Below the pieces are notes generated by a model. It did not search any database and had not been told where the DNA came from. It worked only from the letters and a program-made list of their open reading frames with translations. From positions 124,001 through 188,000 of the forward strand of contig JAPFBL010000001.1 in the NCBI GenBank assembly GCA_026182355.1: 64,000 nt of DNA. Direction: 5' to 3'. Position 1 is the first letter of the stretch, and each line of letters begins with the position of its first letter. The DNA comes from Hermatobates lingyangjiaoensis. Lineage: Eukaryota > Arthropoda > Insecta > Hemiptera > Hermatobatidae. Of the stretch, positions 1 through 14,715 are shown piece by piece. Both the position numbers and the translations under genes were made by a program.

Positions 1-2572
1 GTCATATTTGCAGGTATCACCACAGAGAAGCTGGTAGTATGAAAAACTGTGATAAATGACTGGTTTTATCATCAACTCATAATGTGAAGTAGAAAATAGG
101 AGAAAGTAATGAAAATCATTAAACTATATTAAATTTAAAAATATTAGATAGAAAATGTAAAATCTTTATAATAATTAAGATTATTATAACTTATAAGGTT
201 TATAGTTTTACAGAGATTACTTGTAAATATCATATGAATGTTAAATACAATAAAAACAGCAAAGTAGTGGATTAATTCTAGAAATATACTAAATTTGAAA
301 GTAGTAAGTATTATATTGTTTTATATTATTTAGTCAAAAGTTTATAATAATTTTCTGTAAAGTAATAACTCAAATGAAGGGAATAATATATTTAATAATT
401 ATGTTAAACTATTTGAAATATGTTGAAGACTGAAGTGGATAAATTAATTTATTTGAGAAGGGAATATGTCATTAATAAGAACAATTCTCATGTACTTGAA
501 TGAAGAGGTAATCAGGTGCATTGAAGCTTAATTAAAGGCCATTGCTGTGTCTTTACACTGCATTTAATTGAAACATTGAATGTTATCTCCCCACCAGTGA
601 AACAGCATGCATTTCACAGCATCACAGGCAAAACGACAAACTTTGTCACCACTTATACTTGTTTTTAATTTTTAACTATTCTTTGATAATGATAACAACT
701 TAAAAAAGACCTTTGAAGCTTTAAAAATAATGGATATATGTATTTTAATATAATTGTTAATAAAAGGAAACCATGCTTTAAATTAATTTATCTGTTGATG
801 TATTAACAGCTTCAAACGATTGCAAATTTTTTTGCGTTCTATAACTTACTTTAAGTTGCTTGATAACACAACAGAATTGATAGTAAGGCATCACATATCT
901 TCTATATAGCCTCCCTATACTTCAAGTTGTATAGTTCAATGCAGACACTGTGTCTGTCTTACTTGGCGTATAATTCATCCTCTTGCTTCCTTTACTTCCT
1001 TCCTTAGCAATTCCATCAAGTCTGTTCCTCACAAAAATCCTCTGTACTCTTTGTAACTCTGATTATTGATTACATTGCACCCTGTGTGGTGCTTCTATGT
1101 GAGTTCAGCTTCTGCCAAGACAAGCTTACGTAAGAGTTAACACAGCTCCTTCGTTGGTAAGCGCAGAGACTTTTCCTTTGCCATTCATGTCAGTTCCAAT
1201 GGGTTAGCTTTCAATGACTCCATCCGTGTATAGGTCTTTTGACAGATTGATACCAACACTAATGTCTTTTGAGAGCTAGAGAAGAAGCACTAATTTGTTC
1301 TGGAGGAGATCTTCTTCTCACTTAACTTAAGCATTAATTCATTATTTAATAATATAGTTTTGTTTAAACAGTTTTAGTTACTTTTTTATTCATTATCTTT
1401 AAATCGTTTTATTGCATGTATATAAGATGCTTCCTTTCGTAGTACATATCGTTTAACTTTATAAATAAAAAAAAGTTTTGTCTGTAATTTTCATAGAATT
1501 GATTCATTTTAAGTTATCTTTACGTTTTATACATTAGTGAATCCGAAAACACCCTTTGAAAATTGTCTGTCTGTTTATTTGTCAAGCAAACTCAGCCACC
1601 ATAAGTCATACAAGCTGAAACATTGACAGTAGATTTGTTACTTCTTACTTAAAATCTAAGATTTAAATAGATTGGAAATTCAACGTAGAAGCGAAGTTAT
1701 GGACTTTTAGAAGTTAGTGTTTGTCTAGCTACACAGACACACAGGTATATAGATAAAATAAAGATATACAGGTATTTTTAGGTGCTTGATGTTATAGGAG
1801 ATAACTAGTGTTAGTTTATTTTAATTTCGTTCGCATTTATTATAATTTGCTAGCTTAAAAAACGTGAACTGAACCTACCCTAGTACAATAAATAAGAAGT
1901 ATGTCTAGAATAAAATCCAATGTAAGCTCAGTATCTAACGCTGAAGATTGTAAAGAAACTACAGTTGTAATGAGACTTATGGGCTGTACTAACAATGGTA
2001 TTTTTGAATATTCTATAATTTCTAATAATATTTTAGAATACCACATATTGTCTCAGGATTTTTGTAAAATACACGTGAAGGACGGGCACGTCTCCTAGTT
2101 TTAGCTATTTCAACAAGTGATTATAAAATGAAAATTTAAAGCTTCAATTTATATTAAATGTAAAAGTTTTAAGGAAAAAATAATTGTTTCCTTTGAGATA
2201 TGAAAAATGTAGTTTATTTGAAATCTCTTTCAATCTCTTTCCAAGCTACTGATTCCTGATCATCGGTAAGCTAATTCCTGATTAATATCTACCTACATGT
2301 GGTGCTATTGGCTTTAGGGAACAAAAATAACACAACATTGGAGTTTGAATTAATAAATTTTCTAGTTTAGAAAATTAATTTGTGTAGTTCCTATTTCAAA
2401 TGAATCAGTATTAGATTTAGTAAGTCCAACTATATTCTTTGTTAAGAAACAACATTAGGAATATATACCTAGGTACTTAGTGATACTAATAATATAAATC
2501 ATACTAACCTCATTGGTAGTAATAATATGCATGTACTTAGTGATACCTAAAAATCCCATGGCTACTTATAAG
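1..2572. other. AT-rich non-coding DNA, no gene seen
   Basis: I see no supportable gene, RNA or mobile element here. Two open frames of about 60 codons overlap on opposite strands at 1855-2098. They have low-complexity composition and no recognisable motif, so I do not call them. The stretch from about 950 to 1320 is less AT-rich than its surroundings and could be an old repeat, but I cannot name it. Confidence 0.5.
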
Positions 2573-4708
2573 TACTTACTATAAGTAAAGTAAAGTGATC
2601 GTAAAAAACTCTATCTCGAGATTTTAACGAAATTCCTTTTTTTGAGGTCACAAAAGTTGTTTTATGACGTTTTTTCGATGTGTTTCTGTGCATATGTGTG
2701 TGTGTGTGTGTGGGTGGTGGGTGAGTGTGTATCCAAAGATTGTGGTCACACTACGGTCCAGAATCTTTGATGGATCAAATCAATATTTCACATAAAAAAA
2801 GGCCTCATAGTCTTGATGTGTTGTATAGTTTGGAAGCAATTTAACACGATAAAAAGTCACTTTTTTGCCAAAAACCTGTTTTTAAACAATATTTTTTTCT
2901 CCTCAACTACTAATTCTAGAGTTTTCAAATTTTTGCATTATTTTTGTAGCAACAAAAGCAACAAAGGAAAAATAACTTCAGATTTTTAAAACAACAGAAA
3001 CATTTTTTTGCTAACAAAATATAAAAATTTTGATTTACCTTCAATGTGAAATCTTCTGAGAGCGAAACAGCCATACCGTTTGACCGATCAGAATGAAATT
3101 ATACTTCAAAATAAACCATTGTCTGAGAAATGAGTTGAGATAATATTTTTTAAAACTACATTAAACAAATGGGCGTTAGAATACTTTTTCTGTTTTCAGG
3201 AAATGTTTTTTTGACACTATACGGCTCATTAAAAAACAATGAAAGTTTGCCAAAACATTAAGCAGAAGATTAGAAATGTACGAAACAAATTCGTGAAATC
3301 ACCATTACCGCAAAGAGCAATAAAGCTATAAAACCTGAATGTTTATCCTGTATTAATGATTTACTTGTTATATTTGCATTGCTTTACATTTATTTACATT
3401 GTTTACATTGACTTTTTTGAAATTTTTTGAGTGAATCCACTGAAATAAAAGTGGTATTTAGAAGTTTAATGAAAATTTTTTAAGCAATTTAAAAACTTAA
3501 TATAAGGTGCAAAGGAATAAATTCATCTTGTGAAAAAGCAACGGCTATAAAACATATTATTTTTGATGCTTCCCATGGTATAATTGATTTGTCTCACAAA
3601 ATGCTCTAATCAATCTATATGTCGCACCATTGAACAAACAATAATATGGGATGATTTTTGCGTTTAGAATCATAGTATTGTAATATTGAAAGATATTGTT
3701 GATTGTATAGTATAGTATTGAGTAATATTGAAGTGTGAGGAATGAGCACTTTTCTCAAGGAAGAAATATTATGTTGTTGACAGCTATCTAGTTTTTCACT
3801 ATTCTAGTCTAATAGTTCATATCTATTATTTTTAAAAATTTCAAGCTTCCATCTATGAAACTTTTAAAGTATACTGGGCTTTGAATTTGATTTAAGTATG
3901 TAAAACTGGCTGATTAATAATATATCTTTTCTCAATATACATTTAAAGCAACCTTATAACAGAGTACAGCACAGTAAATAGGATTTTTTCTGATTTTTGA
4001 TAAAGGGAAAGGAACGTAATTTTTTTAGAACCACTAAGATGCCCTAAAATTTCCAGTATAATAATTTTATAATTGACCAAAAACGTAAAACATAATTGAA
4101 AATTGAAAAGATTCTTTGAAGAATAATAAATGAAAATATTCTACATCTGACATTAAAACTAACGACATTTTATCTTACATGGTTCTGACATTTTTCAAAC
4201 AAAATAGGAATATTTTCAAGTTTAAAATAGGATGCACTATCTTAAATCTTCAATATAGGAAGAGGACAGATAAACTATGTAAGAGATCCACTGGCCCTTG
4301 GAACAAAAGCCTTGATCTCCTATAAGAGATTATTTAATAACATGAAATTTGCACTTAAACTTTTCAAAAATGTTATTACTGCTGTAGCTATACTAATGAT
4401 ATTACATGCATCAGTGGTGTAATATACAAAAATAAACGTTTATATACATAAGTAGGTTAATCGCCATCTGTACTACCACCTCCTGGAATCAAACGTAAGG
4501 AAAAACACTTGAATCTGAAATCTTCTGAGACACAGCCATACCGTTTAACAGATCAGAATGAAATTATACTTCAAATATTCTGTAATAGACATCTTCCATT
4601 TAGACTTTTATATTATACCTAAATGGAACATTATATATTACATACACAAGAAGTTTGATATTATGTTTACTTATAGTAAAGTTGAGTGTAGGTCACTCCA
4701 GATTTTTT
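2573..4708 (+). repeat. Rpt1 copy 1 (long form), unclassified dispersed repeat
   Basis: This is one of four long copies of a dispersed repeat; the others are at 7791-9427, 46716-48996 and 49418-50937. It starts with a short palindrome related to ACTTTACTATAAGTAAAGT followed by AGTGATCGT, and it ends with TTACTTATAGTAAAG, a GTAGG..CACTCCAGATTT tail and a T-run. Shared internal landmarks include ATCTCGAGATTTT, a GT/GGGT microsatellite at 2694-2731, GGTCCAGAATCTTTGATGG and TTTACATTGTTTACATTGAC. The segment from about 3480 to 3770 is shared only with the copy at 46716-48996, so long and short forms exist. A piece near 3047-3110 recurs near 4510-4577, which points to an internal duplication. No long open frame is present. 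It may be a non-autonomous DNA transposon, but I could not fix target duplications. Confidence 0.75.
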
Positions 4709-5674
4709 CTTTTGTAATTTAAATTTTTTTATGGTTGCTTCTCTTCGAAGATTTATTTGTACTACACGTATATTGAAGATAAAACAGAAAACACACCTCA
4801 TTATTGTATTATTGCTGTTTATTGCAGTGAACTGAGCTTTCTTTTATAACTGAAAATTTTTGTTATGATCATCAAGATTCCTAGTTATAATCTAATCATC
4901 CAAATACGGGTAGCACCCGTGTATTTCTCCAAAAATGTCATTGATTTTTTTGTATAAGTATGTAAAATATTGATTCTCTGCAGTATAGCTGGGAAAAAAA
5001 GAAATATTTTGAAGCCGTGTCTGCCCGATAAGTTTTTATCACCGTGACTACTCCGATGTTTTTTTTTATCTATCACCATCATCGCAAACCCAGAGAACAT
5101 TTGGATTTTTTTTCCGTGGCAAATTTAGTTTATTAATTGAAAGAATTTCAAAATTTGCTCCATTAGAAATTATTTCGACTTCCTTTTTCTTTTGTGTCTC
5201 AAATTTTTGACTAACTGATATGAAAGACCCAAGTCATGATCTGTAAACTACTTCCTGCAAACGGCTATCATCCAACACTAGAAACAAAAATATCCTATTA
5301 AATTGTCATTTTGAGAACTATCAAAATTACACTTACCAAACTATTTTTTTTAGTTTCAAAAAATAGAAGATCGAAAGTCTACTCTGCTTGCTGACGTCAT
5401 TTGTAATATATACTATAAAGAAAACTCTGTTAGTTTTCAAGTTGGCTTAGCATCTGACGGCGGCTAATCTGGCAATTTTATGGTGTCATAAATGCATACA
5501 GCTTCGTCACCTGCTTTCGTTTATAACTAAATCAATTTTTTATTGGTCAGACCATCAATCTGACTTGGATGGTATCAAACTTCCATTAAAGTAATTCAAA
5601 CTTCACATTTAAGTGCCATGATTATAATGAAGTAGCATCAACTGAAAATCATTAAGAATAAACACCTGATATCG

Positions 5675-5717
<43 letters not shown>

Positions 5718-6421
5718 TTATTTGTTTTTCTCTTTCCTGTGTGAACTATATATATATTCAGATTAACTAAAATAATAATAACATTAAATTGAGTCAAAGA
5801 AAACAGAACACGGCATTGTTTATTCACTGGCTGATAACACAGGCAAGAGTGATTAACAGCGATGGCAACTTAATATTGTGTATTAATAACTTTGCCTAAA
5901 GTAAATATTGGTCGAGAAGATTTTGGTAGTTTAGTGGCAACAAAGTTTGTTCACCTTTAACTAGAGAAACTGTAACCATCATATTAGGTGACCATGTGAT
6001 AGAGCTTTTGTTAGTTACTCATTCTCCTCTGTCCAATTAAGATAGATAAAGCTACAAAAGAAAAAAACAGGAAGAAACAGTACTTTGACGACGCTTCACC
6101 AACTTACTAACAAGTCTAAAACAATTAATTGTCTTAATGTGTAAATATAATTTTTAAGGTATTTTTATTTATTGTAAATTACTGTACAAAATTCACAAAT
6201 GTTTAAAAAAAAAATTATTTGATTTGCAAATGCATTTCTGAGAATGAGTGATTTTCGGATGAACAACAGGTAAGGAACTAAATTCAAGTTATATTTATTA
6301 AGATCATATAAGCTGAAAGACCAAATAGAGAATTTATTTGAGTAAGAACAAAAAGGGATATTTTTTTATTAAAGTGACAGTGGATCTGAGGATGTAAGTT
6401 TGAGGTGTAGGTTAGGTAAGG
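4709..6421. other. Non-coding DNA, no gene seen
   Basis: Apart from the microsatellite at 5674-5716, I find no recognisable element. The short open frames at 4885-5100 and 5609-5827 lack domains, and the second runs through the microsatellite. Confidence 0.45.
5674..5716. repeat. (TA)n(TG)n microsatellite
   Basis: A short TA run changes into about 14 TG units. This compound TA/TG type recurs several times in the window. Confidence 0.9.
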
Positions 6422-6712
6422 TTGCAGTGGCAGTTCCACAAGGGGACACACATAAGCCGAAATTTGGGCCTTATACCACACAATGAGTTTTACATTTTCC
6501 TAACTCAAGTGTATTTGGAGTAGAGATTTAATGAGTACCTGGCATCGTACCAGCTCCGGACTGACAACTTAACATCCTTTCCGAAACACGAATAATAAAT
6601 GCTCAAATTTACTCCCCTCCAGCGTGAATGAATTGAGTGCCATAGTGAATATTGAACTTTGGACTTACCAGTTCAGTGGGTCACTTTGCCACTGAGCTAA
6701 CCTGGACTCTTT
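6422..6712 (-). mobile_element. tRNA-like SINE, copy 1
   Basis: Read on the minus strand, the element begins with a tRNA-like head. TTAGCTCAGTGG (6689-6700) resembles an RNA polymerase III A box, and AAAGTTCAATATTC (about 6647-6660) resembles a decayed B box. The body matches the copy at 30886-31190, including the stretch around AGTGTATTTGGAGTAGAGAT (plus strand) and the far end TTGCAGTGGCAGTTCC. Two diverged copies sharing head and body support a SINE family. The shared central region around GACGTTAAAC recalls the conserved core domains of invertebrate SINE superfamilies, but I cannot assign one. A real tRNA gene is excluded because the cloverleaf is broken. Confidence 0.6.
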
Positions 6713-7790
6713 CAAAATCATCAATAAATCTTCACAACATACCTTTTTTTTTTTTAACGGACAAACAGAATTTTCTTTGAACTGTTTATACTAACATTGA
6801 AAAGATTCTTTCTTTCAATATTACGCTTTTTTAAATTACTTTACAACCTAGTATCATTAGTCTGAACATATATCTTTCCTTATATTAATATTTCTTCTTT
6901 ACACTTCTACATCCAGACATACTAATTCAGAGCTGAGCACGTTCCCATTGGGCTAAACTCGTCCCCAAAATGAGGTATAAAATACCCATTATCAAATTCA
7001 AAAACTTTAATTGTAAGCAAAAATGTTTTTCTTCATTTGGTTAATCTTCCACTAATATAGATAGTGGCTCAAAATTAGATTCTTGCAATAAGTTTCCATG
7101 GTAAATTAAGGCAACTGCACTGGACTGCACTGCACTGGATACGAGTTTAGTGGTAAGTTATACTGTAACAGGATATGTGTACGATAATGCTATCCAGTAA
7201 CCTTACCGTGTACCAGGGAATGTGTAAAAGAAAGATATTACAGTATTGAAAAACCGCTTTTGGTTAAAAGATTTCTTAACCGTATTTCACATATGAGAAC
7301 TAATAAGAATAAAGACACAGAATGTGCCCCTTCTATTTTTATCTCAATTATAATCCTGTTAACCAAATGATATCGTAATGATGTGGAAATAAAATAGTGC
7401 ACAAGCATCAAATATAGAGCGTAGTGAAAGAGATTCTTCAAAAGGAGCCTTAGGAAAGCGACTAGAATTCTCGGGACATGAGAGAGAAAGCAAATTGAAA
7501 GTAGTTCTTGCCGTGACCCACTTTAACATCAAAGATTCAAAGAAGATTGAATCAAAATTGAAAGAGAAAAATAGTGTTTCAATTGCAGCTGGATTAGTTT
7601 ATATTCAGTGTAAATATTTCCTATTGTATTTTAGTACTAATAAAACCACCATTAACAGTTAATTAAAACAGAATATTTCCCTATAAAAAAAGTATTATCA
7701 TAGAAAAAATTAGAGCATATTATTGCTGCCTTGAAATCGGTCACATAACCATGAATCGTTAAACTAAACTAAGGTTCACTGTTTATAAAA
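6713..7790. other. Non-coding DNA, no gene seen
   Basis: There is no recognisable element. A small imperfect repeat of TGCACTGGAC lies at about 7105-7140. The minus-strand open frame at 7238-7441 has no motif and AT-driven composition. Confidence 0.45.
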
Positions 7791-9427
7791 AAATCTGGAG
7801 TGGCCTACACTCTACTTTACTATAAGTAACTTAATATCAAATTTCTTGAGTATATAAAACATAACGTCTCATTTATGCATAACATGAATATCTAAATGGG
7901 ATATAATTATTAGCATTGCATTCGTGAGGCAGTACAGATAGTGTTTGAAGGACATGTGAATTTATAAGTACATTCATAAGGACATATCATTTGTGTACAT
8001 CACAAATAATTTATGATTTGCAAATAATTTCATTAGTATAACTACAGCAGTAATAACATTTTTGAAAAACCGAAGTGAACATTTCTTGAAACGAAATATT
8101 CTCCTACAAGAGAACATGGCTTTTGTTCAAAAAGCCAGTGGATTTCTTACATCGTTTACTTGACATCCTTCTACATTGATTATTAAAGTAAAATTTTCAA
8201 ATTTAAAACAGGAAAATACCCTTTTTTCTCTGAAAAACATCATAAACAGCGAAGAAAATATTGTTTTAAGGTGATTTATAATTAAATATGTACGATAATT
8301 CATTTATTAATCTCTAAACGAAAGATTTCAATTTTGAATTATCTTTTACATTTATTTTACAGAATTATTATAATGGAAATTTTATGGCTTCTTATTATTT
8401 AACAAGATCATTTTCCTTCCCCTTTGTCAAATAACATATATACGAATTTTTTCTGAGTGAGTGTTATAATTTTCCTGCACATATTATTCCTCTTACATCT
8501 CATATAAGTCAATAAACATTTTAAATTGTTCCTTTATAAATATCAATTTTATATCAGTGGAATTGCTCAAAAAATTTCTAAGTCAATATAAACAATGTAA
8601 AAAAATAAAAAAAATTCGACAAGTATAGCAGGTGATCTCTTAGTCTAGGATAAACAAAGGTTTTTTATATCGTTATTGCTCTTTCCCGTAATTGAAACTT
8701 CATGATTTTTTTTTCTGAATTGCTAATTTTTCGATCCATTTTTGGTCAAATTTTCATTATTTCTTAATGAGCCGTTTTGCGTCAAAAAAACATTTTCTGA
8801 AAACAGAAATTGTACTGTAACGCCCCTTTAGCGAATGTAATTTTGAAAAAAAATATCTCAACTCATTCTCCACATAATGTTCTATTTTTAGGCATAGTTT
8901 CATTGTGATCCGTCCAACAGTATGGCTTGTATCGCTCTCACAAGGTTTTAGATTGAATTATAAGTCAAAATTTTTACATTTTATTAAAAAAAAAATATTT
9001 CCTGTTGTTTTAAAATTCTGAATATATTTTTCGTTTGTTCCATTTGTAACCTCAAAGATAATGTCAAAATTTCAAAACTCTAGGGTTATCAGTTTAGGAG
9101 AAATAAATGTTTTCAAAAAAACGTTTTTTGGCAAAAAAAGTGACTTTCCCATCATGCATAATTCTTCCCAAACAATAGGGATCTTCGCTTTATAAGGCCC
9201 ATTTTTGTGTAAAATATCAACTTGATCCATCAAAGATTCTGGACCGTAGCGTGGTAACAAGCAATTCTAACACACTCACTCACCCACCCACCCACCCACC
9301 CACACACACACAGACATCATCGTAAAAACGTCATAAAACGACTTCTGGGACCTCAAAACATGTAATTCCGTCAAAATCTCGAGATCGAATTTTTTCACGA
9401 TCACTATACTTTACTTATAGTAAAGTA
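7791..9427 (-). repeat. Rpt1 copy 2 (short form)
   Basis: This is a full short-form copy in minus orientation. It opens on the plus strand with AAATCTGGAGTGGCC and ACTTTACTATAAGTAA, and closes with CGATCACTATACTTTACTTATAGTAAAGTA. It has the same internal order as the plus-strand copy at 49418-50937, including the GGGTGGGTGG-type simple repeat (9276-9315 on the complementary strand). Both ends carry the sequence ACTTTACTATAAGTAA in inverted orientation, at slightly different distances from the edge. It lacks the extra internal segment of the long form. The 62-codon open frame at 9072-9260 is part of this repeat and not a gene. Confidence 0.8.
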
Positions 9428-12400
9428 AAAAACACACCTGGTGATTGAGTGTGATAATATTATATGAATAAGACTACAAAAGAGGGGGACATTGAAGAGA
9501 AGCCAATATGGCGGAAGTCCAGTGGGTCAGTTAAGTCTTGCACTATTTTAATAAAAACGTTATCTGTTGATTTGAAAGGTAAATACTACAATATAAGTGT
9601 AAAGTCATTAACCAACTGCTTGACAACTATTACACAATTTTTCTAGTAAGCAATTGAAATGGGATATTAATCAACTAAAAACGAGAAAGTGTATAGTTCT
9701 ATATTTGTTGGTAAGAGTATTTTGTCAATAAACTGTGATTGTATCTAAATTAATGACCCTAGTCTAGACAATGTAGTTTCACAGTTATCGATCAACCTAA
9801 TAATCTTAGGTAATATCATTGCACTAAATTCAGGGCAATAAACTATGGACGCATAAACTAAAACACTATCAAATGATTTTATAAAAATATCATAATTTTT
9901 ATATTTTGAAACATGAACCATAGATAAGAGCATCACTTAGAACAAGCTGGACAACTGAAGCTTTTTGACACAATCAGATCTGTCATGTCTGAAAACTACT
10001 TACTGGATGACAAAAATATCCTAATGTATGGATTGTTTACCATCAAAATACGCCTTAGATGAACCTTCATCAGTCAACTGCCTAAGTAGAGCGCATTCAT
10101 GGAAAACCTTTCCCTGATAGCTATATCTAAATAGCAACTACTGACAGAAAGTACTGACCGATACTGAAATACTTTAGGAATCGTAGACTACAACGATAAG
10201 TTATTAAACTACTCAGACAAATTTTAAAAATCCGTTCGGACTAGTATTAGAGTTTATATGTTACAAACTTGACGGCCGTTTATCTTATTTAAATTAATTA
10301 CTTCAAGTGATAAGTAAAACAAATTAGTAATATAGCTACAAATGTACGGATACGATTACATCCAATTAATAATATTTCACACTTGGTTTTACATATCCTA
10401 CATTACTAAATTCATTACATTAATTAGTATTAATTCATTAATTGTACTAAATAATTACAATTACATTGCTAACAATACTTGTATAATTTTATAATGGGTA
10501 ATATAATTTGTAAAACCATGACATTTAATTAATTACATTATTTCCTGTTTTTTTTTTCATTTAAAAAAAAACAAAAAACCTTTCTGATCAATCAAATATA
10601 CCAATTGCATTTCTACCATAACTAGAAAAGTTTAGTAGCCGTAATAAAAAAATCAGTTGCTTCAACTGATCAAATCAGTTGAAAATCAATTTAAAATTTA
10701 TTTTTAACCAATTTTGATAATGCGTTGACTAGTAGATAAGTTGAGTATAGCCGACTCCAAATAATATAGACAAATGTAGAAACTACAATTCCTTGGAAGT
10801 ACACTATATTTCATAAAGGTGTGACAACAAGGAACCCTGGATAGCTTTCTTACATGGGTGTGACTCGAAATCATAAATTAAAATTACGATAAGTATTAAC
10901 AGGTTTTATAAGTTGTCAATTCTGAAGAGCTGTATTTATTCATGAATCATCATCAGCAAGCATCATCATTCATGAATCATGAGTCATCATCAAGCCTATT
11001 AAAAAGATGAAGAAATGTAAAATGTTTATAATGTTACAACAGTTATTGTAAGTTGGTTGACTAGGTGCTAAAGCCTCTAAAACTTGGGAAAGTACATTAG
11101 CGTGTTACTCAATGAGACATATATAGCTAGAACCTATGCAATTTGGTGAAGAAATTAAATAAAATATTTAAATGTTTATGCATATTGAGAGGGTGAAGAA
11201 TAAAAAAGTTAGTGGGAACATAAAGAGGTATAGCATTGTTTTCAATCCAATGTTTATAAAGCCATCCTACTCATTCACGCTCCTGGTTGACACGAAGGAC
11301 TGACTTCACACGCCAATCTCAAAGCAGGGTTTCAGTTCTCTTTCTTGATCCATTTCATGTTTGGTTGCAGACTCCCGTTTGACAGAACTAAAAACATTTT
11401 ATTTAGAGATTAATAGAAGGATTTTGTTCTTTTTGTATGTGCAGAACCTGTAATATTTCAAGTCTTTTTCAATATTTTCTCCGAGTTGGATAATAGTCAT
11501 TCCCTGTTGCAGAATCACTGTTGTCACCGTTGACACACTATGCTTCTCTTTGTCATTGCTCTTGGAAGCCCTGGCTGTACAGTGATGTGTTAACTTCCCT
11601 TCTAATGAGAAGTTACTCATTGCGTAACTCCTGGAGAGCATTGTCACAGTCTACCTGATGTCCTTACAAAGCAGGCTTTCATATTTGCCTACCATGGAAG
11701 TATGCACCACGTGACGATACTTACGCTCCAGGGAATCCTTCTTCTCTAATAAACAATCGGAAGGTGACCAAGGTTCAATGGTCGATAGCTCGTATCTGCT
11801 AACCTACTACGATGTCTGTTCGACAGATATTATAGCAACTTCATCTCTCTCCAGTCCATTTTGAAGAATTTCCGAAAAATTACCTGAAATATCGGAACTA
11901 CAAACACTAAACTTGTAAGTGTAGAAACAGCTGCTAATTTTAAAAAGAGATGTTTAATAAAAGAAATGCTGCCAAATATAAAAACGAGTAAAAAAAAAGA
12001 GTAAGAGAGAGAGGACAAAAAAAAGAAACAGATGTATAATATATATAATATTAATTATTCATTCAATTATTTATAAAAATCCAATACTTGATAAAACGGT
12101 ATTATATTTTGCTTAGGATGAGAATATTCAAATTAAGTAAAACTTTTCTATGCATATGACACAGCAAAAATTTAATCTTTCCTTAAAATCTATATTAAAG
12201 AATTTCCGATCAAGTAATTTTACCCGGAGAGTGTATGCAGATCTACTTGCGCCTGCTTTTTTAAGTTCTAATGAAGCATGAAATATTAATATTAAATTGT
12301 GCTTTCCATCTTCTCGCTAGTATCGAACGCATTGGACTTCATTTTATTCATTTTATATATCACAGTCTTTCCACTATTACACATTAGAAGTATTGTATAT

Positions 12401-14715
12401 CAAAATAATAAGTAAGCAGTAATACTAAAATTTTTGTTCTAGAGAAGCAAAAATTCATTCTAACTTGCAAACATTTATTACTCTGATAATTTTACCAGAA
12501 TCTTATGTTTCCATAAATAAATTACATGAAGGAACAAATAGCTCCCATTAAAATTTGTTTAAAAAGTAATATATTTTAAAGTCAGGTACTTGTTTTCAGG
12601 TGATTTGAAATTAAGAAACAATAGGAACAAAACATCAATGAAGAGATCAATAAGTAGTTAATTGACTTATAAATAAAGCAAGAATGCTTGACTCCTAAAA
12701 ACAAACTTTATTGATTCTGAGTTAATCGTTTAACAAACCAAATATGGAGAAAACGTAATAACATCAGTTTTAACAAACATTGCTTGTATAATTAAATTTA
12801 TTAATAAAAGTAATACCAATTCATTATACCCTCACAACTTTTAATAAATATCCAGTAAACTGGTTTATCTCTTGGGCAAAAATAATAAATTCATTATGTA
12901 TGTTTTAATATATTATTAAATACATTATAAATAAATTGAAAATGACAGCAGTGATACTTATTACATGTCTGTTTATAGTTATTCAGTTGTGAATTCTTAT
13001 TAACAAACAATTTCAGCATTTATGCATATGTAGTTTTCCAATTAAATTTCCAGGGAATTTTTAATAATTAAATAATCATTGATTTCAATTTTTTTTTCAT
13101 TTTTATACGATTCATAGTGTTCTTTAATTAAGTACGCCCAACAGAGAAAACTTATTATTCTTCTACTTTGTTTAGTAATATAACATTGTATAGAAGACGG
13201 TGGGTGATACTCTGTAAAGTTCTAAGATTTCAGATGCCGACATGTCATATGTCTTGCAGTTGACTGGTTTTATTATAATTAGACATATTTATAAATTGTG
13301 TGCTCTCTAATTAATTCTGATGTATTTAATACTTTTAAACTTTAAATGTATTTGTATTTTAAACTTTTTTAAAAACGTAAGTTTGCATTCCGCTGAATTG
13401 AACAGCTTGAAAACTTAAAAAAAAAATGTTTATACATCATTTATTCATTGTCTTGGTTTCTTTAAGGAATGAGAGTCAGGTTGAATGTATATTTCTCTGA
13501 CTTTTCTAAAGTGAATGTTACGTGAATTGCTGTATTATTCACTAAGTCCTATTCAACCGTTTCAAGACTTACAAACAAGGTCCAACAAGTTCACAGAATA
13601 TTCATGTTTGCGTTATATATACTGGCAAGCCACATAAAATAAAAGGCCTTTGTTTACCATGAGCTAACTGATATAGTGAAACATTTTAACCGAAGACAGA
13701 GTTTTCAGTAGGTTATGTCATTCTTTTACATAAAGAAATAAAATAATGACGAATTTTACACAAATATCTTCTTTGCTCATTAAAATAATAAATATAATAA
13801 TTTTTACAAATCTTTTCATATTCGCAGTTACTCAAAATACTAAATTTTTAGTTTTTACAAAGTAACCAAGTTCATTATTTCTTTTAAACTAAATCCAAAT
13901 TATGAATTATATATATATGTAAAATGCTTATTTATGTGAGACTTACAACTTACTGAAGAAACGGAAAATCATTAGGGAAGATCGTTGTAAATAATCTAAA
14001 GAAATATTTATGTACTAATGGGTCAACATGGATAAAATGTTTAAAGAAGAATAATGTAAATTAATGTCACTCTATTTGATGGTGGTCACCACAATATGAA
14101 TGGTTACATACATATATAGAAGACTATAGAACTAGTCTTCTAACCATTTAGGAGATTTAGCAGAATCAGAAACCCTCCTTGAGAGACATCGGTGCTGCTA
14201 TACATAACCTCTGTAATCATACTTCCTTCATGCAATATAAATCATTATGTTCATACAACCTGCACCTCGTTGTTTAAACAAGAATGAAAGAAAAAATTAA
14301 AAATGACACTTCATGAAATATATTAAAACAGGTTATTCAAAAGTAACGAGGGAAATCTACGAGGGAAATCTAGGTAAACCTACTATCGGAATTAATTTGC
14401 ATTATTTGTTATTTATATTATTATATTTGATCGTATATTAATTTCTAATGTTAGTTGCTGTTTTGGATCTTTAAGTATTTTTATGAATTTAATAGAATCA
14501 TAAAAAGTTTGATCTCATTTTTTGTTGCACTCTTTTCTATAATGATAACGAAACAGTAGTTTGTCCATCAGCTTTCCTAATAACTTTCCTATTATGTGTA
14601 ATTTGTTTAACTGTTCTCCTTAATTTGTTTTTAGATTTATAATCTTTCCATTTAGTAGTGTCTGCTTTGAAATTAAAGTCTGGTCGACTAAATCAAATTT
14701 AATGGTAAAAGGCTG
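9428..14715. other. Long non-coding stretch, no gene supported
   Basis: I see no recognisable gene over 5 kb. Open frames at 9464-9646 (plus), 9745-9936 (minus), 11399-11647 (minus) and 11830-12018 (minus) are 60-82 codons long. None has a family motif or a clear gene context. The 82-codon frame is the best of them and contains a Ser/Thr-rich segment, but I cannot support it. A short CATCAT-rich imperfect repeat lies at 10921-10995. Confidence 0.4.

Noticed and set aside
1940..1985. CTGAAGA .. GAAA spacing resembling a hammerhead
   Set aside because: Stem II does not pair and the flanks do not form stem I; the match is chance.
6640..6712. tRNA gene suggested by A- and B-box-like motifs
   Set aside because: No cloverleaf can be drawn and a second diverged copy shares the non-tRNA body, so it is a SINE.
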